Shown in pieces: positions 10,845 through 21,742 of a DNA stretch of 64,000 nt. Made by a program: the position numbers and the translations under genes. Location of the stretch: positions 1-64,000 of the forward strand of contig JNDT01001468.1 of NCBI GenBank assembly GCA_000697055.1, written 5' to 3'. How positions within the stretch are numbered: position 1 is the stretch's first letter; every line of letters begins with the position of its first letter. Source of the stretch: Saksenaea vasiformis B4078 (taxonomy: Eukaryota; Mucoromycota; Mucoromycetes; Mucorales; Saksenaeaceae). Below the pieces are notes generated by a model that saw nothing but the letters and a program-made list of their open reading frames with translations, was not told the origin of the DNA and did no database searches.

Positions 10845-12437
10845 CTATAGAAATAGTGTCTCTCCCAATGGTGTGGTGATAAATTGGCTCTCCTTGTCGG
10901 ACTTCTCAGTGGAAGAAGATGCTGAAGAAGAGCCGCTTGTTTGTTCAGCTTCTTCCAAAGCTTGCTTCAGCACATTTGGCGGGTCAAGATAATGTTCGTC
11001 TGACATCATGAACGTTCCCCAGTGAATACCCACTGAGAGACGTGGGCATCCGAGATCGTAATGCGCTCGTACCGCGTCAACAGGGCCCATATGAAGATGC
11101 CTCATTAACGTTTCCGGTTCAAAGCTACCGATGGGCAATGCAGCAAGCGTAAAAGGAGCATAAAGTGTGCCAATAGCCTTGAACAAATCTGGTGAATAGC
11201 CAGTGTCACCGCTAGTAGGATTACATTAGCATTGCTACCCTTCTCTTCAACGTCAGCACAGCACGATACTAACCAAAAGAATACACGATCGTGTTTAGAC
11301 TTTATGACATAACTGCACCAAAGCGAACTGTTCTTGTCAAAAAGCGTTCTAGATCCGCTCCAGTGCTAATCCATATAGTGTTTAGTACTGCTTACATGAT
11401 GACTACTCCATACCATAGCAGGAACGCAAGCAAATACTATTTCCGGCCGTTCCTTATGGTGGATTTCTTGCCACCAGTCTAATTCTACTACCTGGAGAGC
11501 TTTAGCTTATATTCTTTTCTCCCCAAATTCGCACTTACATTTTCTACCCCTCTCTTCAGAAACCAATCCCTGAGACCAAGTGGAATATACCATGTCACGG
11601 AATTGCCAAGTTGAGTAACGACCCTACTATCTAAATGATCAAAATGATCATGCGAAACAAGCACTACATCCAGCTCTGATTGGATTTCCTCGAGTGAACA
11701 AGGCAACGGCCTTAATCGTTTCGGACCGAAGTAGTCGTTGACGGAGCATTTGGAGAACACCGGATCTGTCAGGATTGTCAAACCATCCACCGTGATAAGA
11801 CACGTTGATTGTCTAGTATAGAGTCAACCCCCACAAGATTATGTGTCCTTCTTACCCAAACCAAGTGAGAGTGACAGGCGATGGCTTCTGTGGTTGATCA
11901 TCCACATCCACCCATGACGCTGTCATATCTTTCTTGGCAAAAATTCTATCCAGTGCAGGTCTCTTTACCGGAAGCGCTTTCTCCAGCATCTAACACCGTC
12001 TTTTCAATAACTTGTAACCCTGTCTTCAAAATAGAGATACCTCTCGCGATTCCGGTATTCCATTACCCTTCCAACGACATAACCAAAACAAGGCAGTTTC
12101 CCACCACCGAACTTCTCGCCACTCAGAGAAAGGATTGAGGAAATGACGTTCTACCTGTATAATAATTCTAATGGGTAAACGCTATTGCTCGGCATTCTCT
12201 TCTAACCTTTAGACTTGCGTAACGATCCTCTGGTCGTTTTGCGTGTCTTCGATTACGAATGTCTCGTAATCGAACAGCTTCTCTAAGTTCAGCTGTGTGC
12301 GAAGCCTGAAGATAATAATATAACAATGATGATGCTGATACGGTGAGAATCAATGTCGGCAGGGTATATGGGTGGTCAAATGGAATGGGGAAATTGACAA
12401 ACGATGGTCGTTTGTCGACGACAGTAAATTGGGGCAT
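10845..12437 (-). CDS. NAPE-PLD-like metallo-beta-lactamase-fold hydrolase
   Basis: Seven minus-strand exons (12437-12207, 12154-12041, 11989-11856, 11812-11539, 11491-11414, 11365-11274, 11211-10845) give 429 residues. Residues about 15-45 contain one membrane-anchor-like helix. Family landmarks follow in order: NPFSEWREVRWWE, LEKALPVKRP, VTLTWFGQST, LTDPVFS, the zinc motif HDHFDHLD, WYIPLGLRDWF, ELDWWQEI, HWSGSRTLFDKNSSLW, FFCGDTGYS and GIHWGTFMMSDEHY. Together they match N-acyl-phosphatidylethanolamine phospholipase D, which releases N-acylethanolamines from membrane lipid. The usual GGDTGY reads CGDTGY here. The C-terminus is Ser-rich. All introns are GT-AG and about 47-63 nt. Fungal substrate is unproven. 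Confidence 0.92.
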
Positions 12438-13118
12438 TGCACGTTTATATGGTGTGAAACAAAAAAAAAGGCGAGAAACACGAGCGTGCCTGAAATTTGT
12501 TGACGTGAAAAGCTGGCCGTCAAAAAGTACAGCAGAGAGTTTCTGGAGGATGTGTCACGCTGGCAGGCAGAATAGTAAGTTTAAATGAATTCGTGTCAAT
12601 TTGCGATTCTATGACAGGCTATAAAACTTCCAGGAGGAGGCTGACAACAACTTTGTTACATAGTCGCTTTGTGTTCCTGTTTCATGCGAGTCCCGTGTCC
12701 CATTTTAAGAGTTCCCTTAAACAGACAGCGAAATCTATGTTTTTGCAGCTGTAGCCCCTTCGTGCTGTGAGTACTGAGAATATTGTACATGTTACCCGAA
12801 TATTCAGCGTTCTCCTTCGATTTATCGATTATTTCCATGCTTCAAAGGGAACAACGGCAACCAAATGCAAGAGCTTTGCCGTGTAGCAAGGAACGTGCAT
12901 TCATCGTCGAAAAATAAAGGCAAATGACACCCGTTCGGCACAAGTATTTGATAGCTGACGACGTATATAGCGTAGAAGAGTACTCTTCCAACGACGAATG
13001 TCTAAATGCAGCGAGCGTCCCGAAAACAAAGGATCTGAAGCAAAGCACAACGACCATCTTGCATCAATGATCAAGATACAAATGTTCTGGGAAAGCTTAC
13101 ATCATTGGACGAAGTCTC
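12438..13118. other. Intergenic spacer
   Basis: Contains the presumed promoter of the NAPE-PLD-like gene next to 12437 and otherwise only short unrelated ORFs (12656-12838 and 12842-13057, minus). Nothing else seen. Confidence 0.4.
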
Positions 13119-13650
13119 GATACTGCTTATTGGCTTATTTTTTTTTGCACTACTCTATGTAAATTTTGCGTCCATCAAGAGCCAGGTTTGCGCTAAGGAA
13201 GGAATGAAGTATGCGTTATCAGTATAAATTGGCGATAGAATAATACTCTACTTCCACCAACTTGGTCCCCAGATGGACGCGAAATTTATCTCAGCAGCGG
13301 AAAAATTCATTCACGGTTAGTAAATGGAAGATACTTTGATGTTAATTCACTTACTGCCCGAAGGGCATAGCTACCCGACGGTAACAGCTTGTTCCGCACT
13401 TGATGCGGTGGGAGCGGCAGGGGAGATTATACTTGCGCAACCGCCAGTTTGGTTGTTAACACCGTGCAGAAGACTTGAAGCGATACAGCGTCTAGCGAAG
13501 TTCTGTCTTGGAAGTTGAGGGAGACTGTGTGTGTGACAATGTTTACGTACCTGATGGTGAACAACGGGCTACACCACAGCCAAGGTGGTTCCGGACAGAT
13601 GAAATGCAGAGTAAAGGATAATCCTGTATGTATAATGGTCTCCGTCTTCT
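13119..13650 (+). repeat. Dispersed repeat family, copy B
   Basis: Same family and orientation as copy A. Shared blocks include AAGAGCCAGGTTTGCGCTAA, CAGTATAAATTG, CTACTT and CAACTTGG, GGACGCGAAATTTAT, GGTTAGTAAAT, GACTTGAAGCGATACAGCGT and GTGTGTGACAA, then CACAGCCAAGGTGGTTCCGG. It keeps the middle segment that copy D lacks. A 170-codon minus-strand ORF (13427-13939) runs across its right border into unique DNA and is judged fortuitous. Confidence 0.75.
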
Positions 13651-16139
13651 TGCTGTATCCCTCCATCACTTGCGCGCTTTTGGTTGTGTGTAATGCATCA
13701 AAATATGGATAGTCGCCCACATTGTCTTGTTCATTTTCAATGATCTGTTTCCAAGAAAAAAAAATGCAAATTCCAACTACGGATGTATTCTCTATCTCTT
13801 TCCCAATGGTACTTGGGTAATATTCAGGTGTTTTTTTCAGAGGCTTCACCCTTTTGATATAGGGAATGCAGGAAAGCTTGTACAAATCTTCGACATCGCT
13901 GGAGCTACTCTCCAACGACCACTGAGCAACGCTCATCAAGTCACTTGATATAAAGGCATCGAAGGAAGACTGCTTGGTGTTATCGACGTATTGAGTCAGT
14001 TATACTGTATGGTTGAGTTAAAGGTTTTAGCTAAATGCTCTTTTTGTTTTGATAAAGATCGCTTGCTATTACACCCAACGTAACAGTTTGGCGTTGTGCT
14101 GCTGCTCATGCTGACCAATATGTAGCGATACAACTGCATGGTGTATCTGTACTTCAGATAGATACATATCATGAGTCTGTGTTTCTACGTCTCCTATTAG
14201 TAATAAAATATAGAGATACTACGATAGCTTCAACGAACGTTCTTTCACAAATGATGCTTATGTCTACGTTTTCTACTTATCCTTACGATAGAAACACTAC
14301 ACAAGAAGCAAGGCCGGATATTCCTAGTGCATGTTGTGCAAATAAAAGTTTTTTTAATCCTTTCCTGCCATATATACACCTTTTGTCAAAATGATCTCAC
14401 AAGAAAAACAATTAATGGGTTATCCGTCGCACTGGCACTTTCTCAGGCCTTTTTGACGTGTTCAACGAGCTTGCATTTGCACCGACTCAACTTTGGTTGG
14501 GCACTCTCAATCCACATGGCAATGCGCCTCTGACCGGAAACCTTACGTTCATAGAAAACATACTCGCACGTACTTTATACAATGCTCGTTCAGTTTTAAT
14601 AATGCGTAAATCAAAGGATACACTGCGACTTTATACGTGAATGCCATTGTCTTCGATAGGGGATCACCTTTGAGATGATTCCTTTATAAATCATTCAGTA
14701 AATGTTGTCCTTCTCTTTAATATTTGTTTATTTTAGTTTATACTTTTCTTCGGTATACACTGCAGATACAACGTCCTTGGTCTTAAAATAGCTGGTTTGA
14801 CAAAAAGGTGATACCGGAATTCTCCGTGATTCATTCCAGCGTCTCAATTCCTTTCAAGTACCTGTTTCAATTTTTTTTTTTTAGCAATCTAGCTTTTCTA
14901 TTGTATAGCAAAAATGTGCTCATGATACCACAAATCTACGAGAAAGTGGAGAGCCGGACCCATAGATAGCTTAATCCTACACGCAAACTTCAGTAAGTTA
15001 TAGACACTTTTAAAGAAAAGCGCAACGGCGGCAAACATAATTATCTTCCAGACTGTTTTCTTTATACTGCGTATATCTAGACCACTTCAAATAAGCAAGT
15101 AGCTCTTGTAATGAGAAGCAGCAGTTGATGTTGAAAGAAACCATTTTTTTTCCTTTTTAAGGAAGAGCCAACGGCAGTAACGGATCAATCTGTTTATGCA
15201 ATTAGCATTAAGGCCGGCAGAAAGATCATACTGAAGGAAGAATAAGTTACTTACTGTAGCAAAAACATACTGCGAATGAATACCGGGAAGCCGCAATGTA
15301 ATTACCAGTTACATTCGGCTGTTTTTATAATCGCGATTCGGTTGCATGCAGCTGAATGAGCAAACTAAATTTACATTCGAATGAGTTAATGCTATTCCAA
15401 CTGACGTTCGAGATGAGAGATCACTTCAATACTTTCACCTTTTTCTGTTTCCTTGGTAAACGGTGCATTATCTTGGGGAGTGACATAACGCGCTGAGGTT
15501 GATTTCTCAAGAGGCCTTTAAAAAAGGCGGTTTTTTTTTTCCTTTTCGTTTTCTTTTCTCTTTCATTTATATCTTTCTTTTGGTAAGTTTTTATTTTCTT
15601 CTTTCCTTTCTATACTTCTTGTTGTACTCAATGTCGGAGACCAACATCATCATTATACGTTCTTGTTGTCCTGGCCAGACGTACAAGTCGTTGCAAAGAG
15701 CTGGCCACTCTTTGCTGATGATGGCGACAAATGTGTTTTTTTATATTTCTTCTCTTTCTACTTCTCTCTTTTTTTCTTCTTCTTCTTTTTTAACTTTATC
15801 TTTTATCTCATTCTTTTTTCTTTTCCATTACTGCTTTCACCCTTTCGTTATTCTCTTGCAACAAACCTTTCCGGTAAGCTATATTCCAAACAAAATCGTT
15901 TTTTTACGTTATTTTAATTTCCGGAAACACACGTATCTCGCGTTTTCGACGCGTTTCTACTTATTTCAACAAGGTATGCTTTAGGAATCGTTCGATCATT
16001 TATTCTTTTCTAATTAACTCCCATTTCAGATCTCGACATGCTGTTTCAAAAGTACAGTCTCTATTTACCTGTCTGGCTCTGAACCTTCCACCTTTGATCG
16101 AGGGAAGTATCATTCACTTAATCCTTCCCATTCATTCAC
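13651..16139. other. Gene-poor spacer with a long pyrimidine-rich tract
   Basis: No recognisable protein. Short ORFs at 14179-14640 (plus) and 15087-15296 (minus) have no motifs. From about 15520 to 15850 the plus strand is strongly C/T-rich and yields low-complexity Phe/Ser/Leu ORFs. An ATG at 15630 opens a 34-codon stretch before that tract and could be an upstream exon of the next small gene, but no convincing splice path was found. Confidence 0.35.
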
Positions 16140-16372
16140 ATGTCAACTCTGCGTCGGTGTTATGCAAGAACACAAATGCCGATCAATCAGGTACGCTTTT
16201 AGTAGTGTTTGTTTCACAAAGTGTAACCCAGCTATTATAGTTTCCCACTCCGGGGCAGGGACCATTAAACGGACCTCATGTACGTTGGAGTTACGGCGCA
16301 GATCGACCTTCCTTTCGCTTCCGGAATGATCCCCCACAGAGATTGGTGCCATATTCCCGCATAGTCTATTGA
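16140..16372 (+). CDS. Small spliced hypothetical protein (60 aa)
   Basis: Exon 1 (16140-16190) ends at CAG|GTACGC and exon 2 (16241-16372) begins after TTATAG, giving an in-frame 50-nt intron. The product begins MSTLRRCYARTQMPINQ and ends QRLVPYSRIVY; it is basic and rich in Pro and Arg, with an N-terminus that could be a short mitochondrial presequence. I recognise no family. Other readings of the same DNA exist: a minus-strand ORF at 16143-16400, and a plus-frame path into the segment near 16450-16500. The exon model is therefore tentative. Confidence 0.35.
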
Positions 16373-16689
16373 GTATTCCACGGTCGGCCTTCCTCTTCAA
16401 GGGTAAGTTTATTACCTTTTTTTTTTCTTATTTACTAATTATTTTTGATAGACCTTGCGCTACGGGCTACGGTATGGTGGGTAGATAACAATCCGCCATA
16501 CGTATCCATCCTTTTTTTTTTTATAGAGACTCAGGGAAGTTAGACTATGCAAACCAAGACCGAGGCTTGACACCATATGCATCGCTGGTCCTTCGATTGG
16601 TCGCCGTCCAGTAACTAGTACGCTAGTTGCCGTGCCAAACCTCAAAGTCGTCCCTAAGGATTTCGGTCCTTTTGGCTGATGGGTTTCTG

Positions 16690-17560
16690 AAGGAGGAGGA
16701 AACTTATTAGTAGGTAACTTCTGTTATTTGGCGCATTGTCTTAGGATTTGATGATTCCCGTCCCGGGATGACTCTACATGGTCTTAAGGCAATCTTTTTT
16801 CTGGGATTTCGCGTGTCCATTGGATCATCGTGCTCCTTTGGGTTGGGTAACGGCTTCCCGGGTTTGTTCCTGGATTGGAGCTTCAGCTGACTGGTTCTCA
16901 CCTTTATGGAGTTGGCCAACACGTGCGGGCAGGTCATGTTCCCAAGGAGTTATCCTTAAACTACGTGGCAGCGTGCGTTCTTAGGGCAGTTGGTCTCCGG
17001 ATTGATTGTTCTTTGGGTTAAGCATCTTGCTTGGCTGGTTATCCCTTCATTGGGCTAGCCTGCGCACGTCTCAAGACTTCGGTCTTGTGGGGGTGGTAGG
17101 TTCCCAGAGATGATTCTTTAAAATACCTCCGTTTTAGCTGGCTTTGCCTTGAAAGTTGGTTAACGTATGTTCCTGTGGGTCCGGTCTACAGGGTCAGACT
17201 GGTTCTAGGCGCTGAATCATCTGGATAGCTTTCACTCCGGTGTGTTGGCCGACATGCGCTTTAGAGCTTGACGTATGATTAGTTGGGTGTATGCTCTTCT
17301 GGTTGTGCGCTCCTGGTTCGAACTGGTTTGCATGACGCCAGAGATTCATTTCTAAAGTTCGTGCACAACCGCTGGCTCTTGAGGTAAGAGTTGGCAAACC
17401 CCGGCACGGTCCTGATGGCATTTGCCTGTTGGGCTGGATGACGTCCATCTGGGTCCAGTTGGTGTACGGTTCTGGCTCTGTGGGGGCCATTCCGGAGGTG
17501 GGTTGAGTCCCGCCAACGATCAACCCATGGGTTCCCGATGCATCTGTCACGGCGATGGGA
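16690..17560 (-). pseudogene. Degraded retroelement fragment (RT/RNase H-like)
   Basis: On the minus strand around 17544-17460 a frame reads VTDASGTHGLIVGG, then SGMAP and NWTQ, which resembles the RNase H strand D-A-S-x-x-G-W-G-x-V seen in DIRS and Ty3 elements. Further down, HTSSSKAHVGQHTGVKA resembles the following D-N-x-x-A-x-A-Y-x-N-K-x-G-G-T segment. The frame is broken repeatedly before and after these islands. Base composition is also more GC-rich than the flanks. It is an old remnant; assignment to DIRS rather than another retroelement class is a guess. Confidence 0.4.
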
Positions 17561-17589
17561 TGATGCCGCCGGATGAATGAATCGTTTGG

Positions 17590-17735
17590 CGAACGAGTTT
17601 AGCAAGACGAACAACAAGGCTAACAACAAAGCGAACAACAAAACGAACAACAAAACGAACAACAACGCGAACAACGACACGAACAAGAAGACGAACAAGA
17701 AGACGAACAATGAGGCGAACAAGCGAACCAATCAG
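17590..17735. repeat. 12-bp tandem repeat (GCGAACAACAAA-like)
   Basis: About a dozen units of ACGAACAACAAA, GCGAACAACAAA or GACGAACAAGAA follow each other. Read on the minus strand they give a Leu/Phe/Val-rich periodic peptide with no interruption, a pure consequence of the 12-bp period. Further units occur near 17992-18020. It flanks the degraded retroelement. Confidence 0.8.
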
Positions 17736-17740
17736 CGATG

Positions 17741-19224
17741 AAAACAACAAGACGAGCAAAGCACAGTAACGGGAAACCAGAGTAGCACACGACCTGCATC
17801 GGTCACAGCACGAACACCTTCTTTGCTAGCCTTCCTGTAAAATATAGTATAGTCATAGGAAATAAAGAGTTTTCTCTTCGATCTTTTTAATCTACATTCG
17901 ACGTTCGCTACAGCACGTGTGGCCACGGCGACTCGTTACATTACCTTAGCTTCGGCGAAGACGCAAAAAAAAAAAAAGAAGAAAGAAAAAACCGGACGAA
18001 CAAGACGAACGCGAAGACGAGCCTACCAATAGGCGAGCGACCTCAGCCAGTCGGCGTTGATCCGATCTTCCGCCCAGTAAATACAGGCGAACCAACCGGT
18101 GTATGCTTTCGCGCTTCTACCCGCATGGCCCACCCTACACATGGACCTCCGTCTCGCATCGAGACTTGCAAATGCTCGATGCTTCACGTTCCCTACTTTT
18201 TCTTTCTTTCTCTCTCCGTGGCTTTTCAAGGCCTCTCGCCTCTGAGACCACAAGAGGTCGAACATGGTTGGACGGCGCCGGCGGTCGAAAAGCCACGTTC
18301 TCAGTCAGTCGTCGGCGGCAGGCTGGGACGATGCCCTGTGAGGAGCGAGATATCGTGGTGAGCCCAAGCTGGATGGGATTCGTTCGTTGCAGGCCCCTTA
18401 ACCGGATCAAGTCGTACGGGTTGGCGCAAAGAGTCTGTGGAGAGCTGACATAGGAAGTGAGGCGGGCGCCTATCGCCTGGGAAGCAAAGCACTGAAGAGG
18501 AATTACGGATTGGAGAGTCGTAATGCGTATCACCTCAGGTGTAGACAAAGAAGCGCACCCAATCACTGGAGTCTTTAATCTTGAGAATCGTGATCGCCGA
18601 TCCACATGTCAAAGATGCCCCTGGAACACGCAGATTGCGACGCTTTACGTCTTAACCGGCGATCTCTCGTGTCGTAGCCAAAGCTGATATCGACAGATGC
18701 AGTCGCACCGAGCTATTCACACAACGTGGTAGAATGCGTTAGAGACAGTGTTCCCTTATCTTGCATGGAACACCTGTCGTGTGGTGGCACCCACTAACAG
18801 CGACTGGCCGGCGTGCGCAGTTTTGCTCCATTCATCTTTTAACGTCACTCCGGCGCACGTTGCCGTACAATCACACGCCTCTATCAACTTCGCTAGCTTT
18901 TTAACCTACTTTATAATAAATCAGCCTACAAGAAACAAGTAGACGTAAGATCTAGACAGCATGCGATACCGTTGTTTGTTTCCTAAAACCAAACTTCATA
19001 GCTTGGTGGGAAGTTGTCGTATGCTGTCCATTGAAAATGGAGGAGTATGATACGCAAAATCCTTGCTTTAAATCGATATAAATGGACATGCCTCGAAAAA
19101 GCAAAATTCGTCTGAAAGTAACGCCAACTGGTTTCAGTTTAGGGAAAATCCTGTAACATCATCGCTTATATTTTAAACCGAAGCAAGATCTTATATGTAC
19201 AATATCGAAGGTATACAGCATTCT
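17741..19224. other. Spacer with GC-richer segment, no gene recognised
   Basis: The part at about 18020-18750 is noticeably richer in CG dinucleotides than its surroundings and carries ORFs on both strands (for example 18135-18605 minus, 157 codons) that match no family I know. It may be more of the old transposon that left the remnant at 16.7-17.5 kb. The stretch 18750-19224 returns to AT-rich spacer and holds the 3' flank of the DDX59-like gene. Confidence 0.35.
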
Positions 19225-21221
19225 TCACAGATAGCGTTTTAATTGATTAGGTAATGGCGTCACTTGAGTAAGACTATTGTTAACGAGTAGTTTGACAAAT
19301 GGTTCAAACAGATGCTTGTGCTCCTGCGAGAAGATGAGGACATGTAAGTAAGAACAGTGCAAAAAGGGGATAGCTTACATCGTTAATAAACGTGATAGCA
19401 CGGCCCCATTGATTTTTGGAAGCCTGCCAATGTTTAGTCAGGGGACCTCGTACCACAGCACGGCCAATTCGATGAACATAATCCTCCAGTGATGCTGCCA
19501 TGTCATAGTTGATTACTAATCTTACAAGCGGTAAATCGACGCCCCGCGCAAGAACATCTGTCGAGACAATCACGTCCCAGTGCGGTTCTTGTTCGTTGAT
19601 TCCCGCTACGATTGCCGCACGTTCCTCTTGCGATTTATCTGCATGCATCGCAACTACTCGCAAATGGCCCATTCGTTTCTGGATAGCGCGTGTGAGGAAT
19701 TCTGATCCCAAGCGACTGTCAACGAAAATAAGTACAGGAGGCGTAAAATAGTGCGGATTCCTGAGAATCCACATCAATTTCTTCGCCTTGCTCGCGTTTT
19801 CTACCCATAGAATAGTCTGTCGCACATCACTTCTCATTTCTATCCTATTTGTATTTTCTTGGGACAGTCCAATTTTTATCTCAATTGGCGAAACCAACCG
19901 ACGACAAAGCTTTTCCATAGTTTTGGGATCGCTGACTGTTGCTGAAAAATAGCTCGTTTGACGTATGGCTGTGTTAGGTAATTTGCCCAAAATTTGACGG
20001 ACTTGATGCCCAAAACCCAAGCCAAACATTGCATCCGCCTCGTCTAACACGACCATCTGCAGCCTCCAGGGTCGACACAAATGTGTATGATAGGTCATGA
20101 TTTCTTGAACGCGTCCAGGTGTACCGATCAGAATTTGTACGCCTTTCTTCAGTCGGTATAATTGATTTGCCAGTGGCTGACCGCCAATAAGCAGAGCTGT
20201 TCTCGTGTTCCTCATTCCGCGTGCAAGAATTTTGGCCACTGATTCAGTTTGTTGACATAGTTCTCTTGTGGGAGCCAGGATAAGGGCGTATGGTCCGGAG
20301 CGTCGTTTATACTCGTGCATAATTGACATCGATTGACAATGTACAAGAATAGGGATCAGGAAAGCTCCTGTCTTTCCCGAGTTTGTTGGCGCAATGGCGT
20401 ATACGTCTCGTCCTGCTAGTCCAGCTGGCACGGCCTGACGCTGAATTCCTGTAGCCATGGACCACCCCATCTGCTCCAGGTTTTCAAGCAAAGTCTCACC
20501 GAGAATATGCTTGCATTGATCGAAACTACTAATAGGATTGGGTATTCGTGCTCCTTTGACTTGAATTTCATAGGCTTTCAGCATGGCAGCGATTTGGGCT
20601 TTAGACATGTTGGCAACATCCTCCGATTCTTGATAATTCGTCATCTTTGCATGCACATTCTCAGCAACCGAATAATGTACAATCTTCGCGTCATCTGCTG
20701 TCCAGGCTGGCGGTTTTCGTTTCGAGCTGTTCATATCTGTATCTATATGTTTACATTCAAGACTAAAAACGCGTTGAGATCACTGTAATCTCCTTGAAAA
20801 TAGCCTGCTTTTTCTTCATTTACCTGCAAACGTCGTTGTCTGTGTTATCGTTTATATATTCACCGTACTTTCCGCAAATAATGCATGCAGGTTCATCATC
20901 GTCGGGATTCACAAGTCGTTGCTCATGGGAGAACGATTTGATAGGATCGTCGTCCTCATCGCCACCAACTGCTTCCTCATCGTACATCGGGGTATCTTCT
21001 ACGACTTGCTGCGTCGAAGTACAAACCATCGAAGCGTTTTCGACTTCTATTTGTCCGTGATCGTCATTCCACGCGACATTTTCGGCTTGCGTTGTGATAT
21101 TCGCCTCTGAAATGGTACTTTCAGTAAAGGATCCCTCCAATTGACGCCTTTTACTGCTTTTGGGTTCCAATTGTATTAGATCAGTGGCATGTTTCCGTTT
21201 GATCGATCTCGGAACGAACAT
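19225..21221 (-). CDS. DEAD-box RNA helicase with zf-HIT domain (DDX59-like)
   Basis: Minus-strand exons run from ATG at 21221. Exon 1 ends near 20823 and joins after the acceptor at about 20759, restoring the zf-HIT module [13 protein letters not shown] then DVCSLECKH. The helicase core follows: Q-motif region, motif I as [21 protein letters not shown] (VLDEADAMF), SAT, ARGVD and HRIGRA. zf-HIT plus DEAD core is the architecture of DDX59. A last intron (GTAAGC to TCGCAG, about 19372-19319) must be removed to reach the conserved tail [13 protein letters not shown] and the stop at 19225. Two oddities are seen: motif I has Asn where Gly is usual, and about 11 extra residues sit between motif VI and AITFI, perhaps an unspliced 30-33-nt intron. 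Confidence 0.9.
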
Positions 21222-21337
21222 TAGCTTTGCAGAGATTCTCGCCTGGGTTGGCTGCCAAATACTGTGAAGGTGCAGCAGCCAATTGTATCGAGTGCACGTG
21301 AATTTCCTTGATCAGTTATTTTGCTGTGCCAGTACCG

Positions 21338-21564
21338 TTCAATGAATGAATTTTTAGATTAGTCTATCGTCCATGGAGGCCAAATTTACGCTGAAGAGGC
21401 AATCGGTTATGTGGCCATTAGTTCATGAACTGGCGACAAACCGATAATTTACTTGCGTCGAAATTGATGCGCCGTGGACACAAAGATTACTCGTGTAGCA
21501 TAAAAATTGATTCCGAATCAGTAGCAGAAATCATGCTTTGATATTTCACTTATCCGAAGATGGT
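21338..21564 (+). repeat. Dispersed repeat family, copy C (diverged, truncated)
   Basis: Most diverged copy. It shares AATGAATGAATTTTTA with copy D, then a degenerate CAAATTTACGCTGAAGAGG block, TAGCATAAAAATTGATTC and ATGCTTTGATATTTCACTTA with copy A. The right half of the family is missing. It lies between the start of the DDX59-like gene and the end of Noc2. Confidence 0.55.
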
Positions 21565-21742
21565 TCTGTCGAGCGACGCACGCGATGCATTCGTTCAATC
21601 AACAGCAGACTCAAGCACGGTTTGGACAAGTTCCTCATCCACTTGGGAAAACAATAGAAAAGCTCAAATACCACTGTTAGAACAGAAAACGACAATGTTT
21701 CGATATGCTTCGCATGCTTTATGTAAGTAATGTGGGAAAAGA

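Noticed and set aside
13427..13939. 170-codon minus-strand ORF
   Set aside because: It crosses the border between repeat copy B and unique DNA, and the other copies break the same frame, so it is probably chance.
15499..15984. 161-codon Phe/Leu/Ser-rich plus-strand ORF
   Set aside because: It is produced by a long C/T-rich tract; low complexity and lacks a conserved segment.
17305..17320. GGTTCGAAC word resembling a tRNA T-loop
   Set aside because: No matching acceptor, D or anticodon stems around it; it lies in a decayed retroelement.
18135..18605. 157-codon minus-strand ORF in the GC-richer segment
   Set aside because: No recognisable domain; more likely a by-product of reduced stop frequency in GC-rich decayed DNA.
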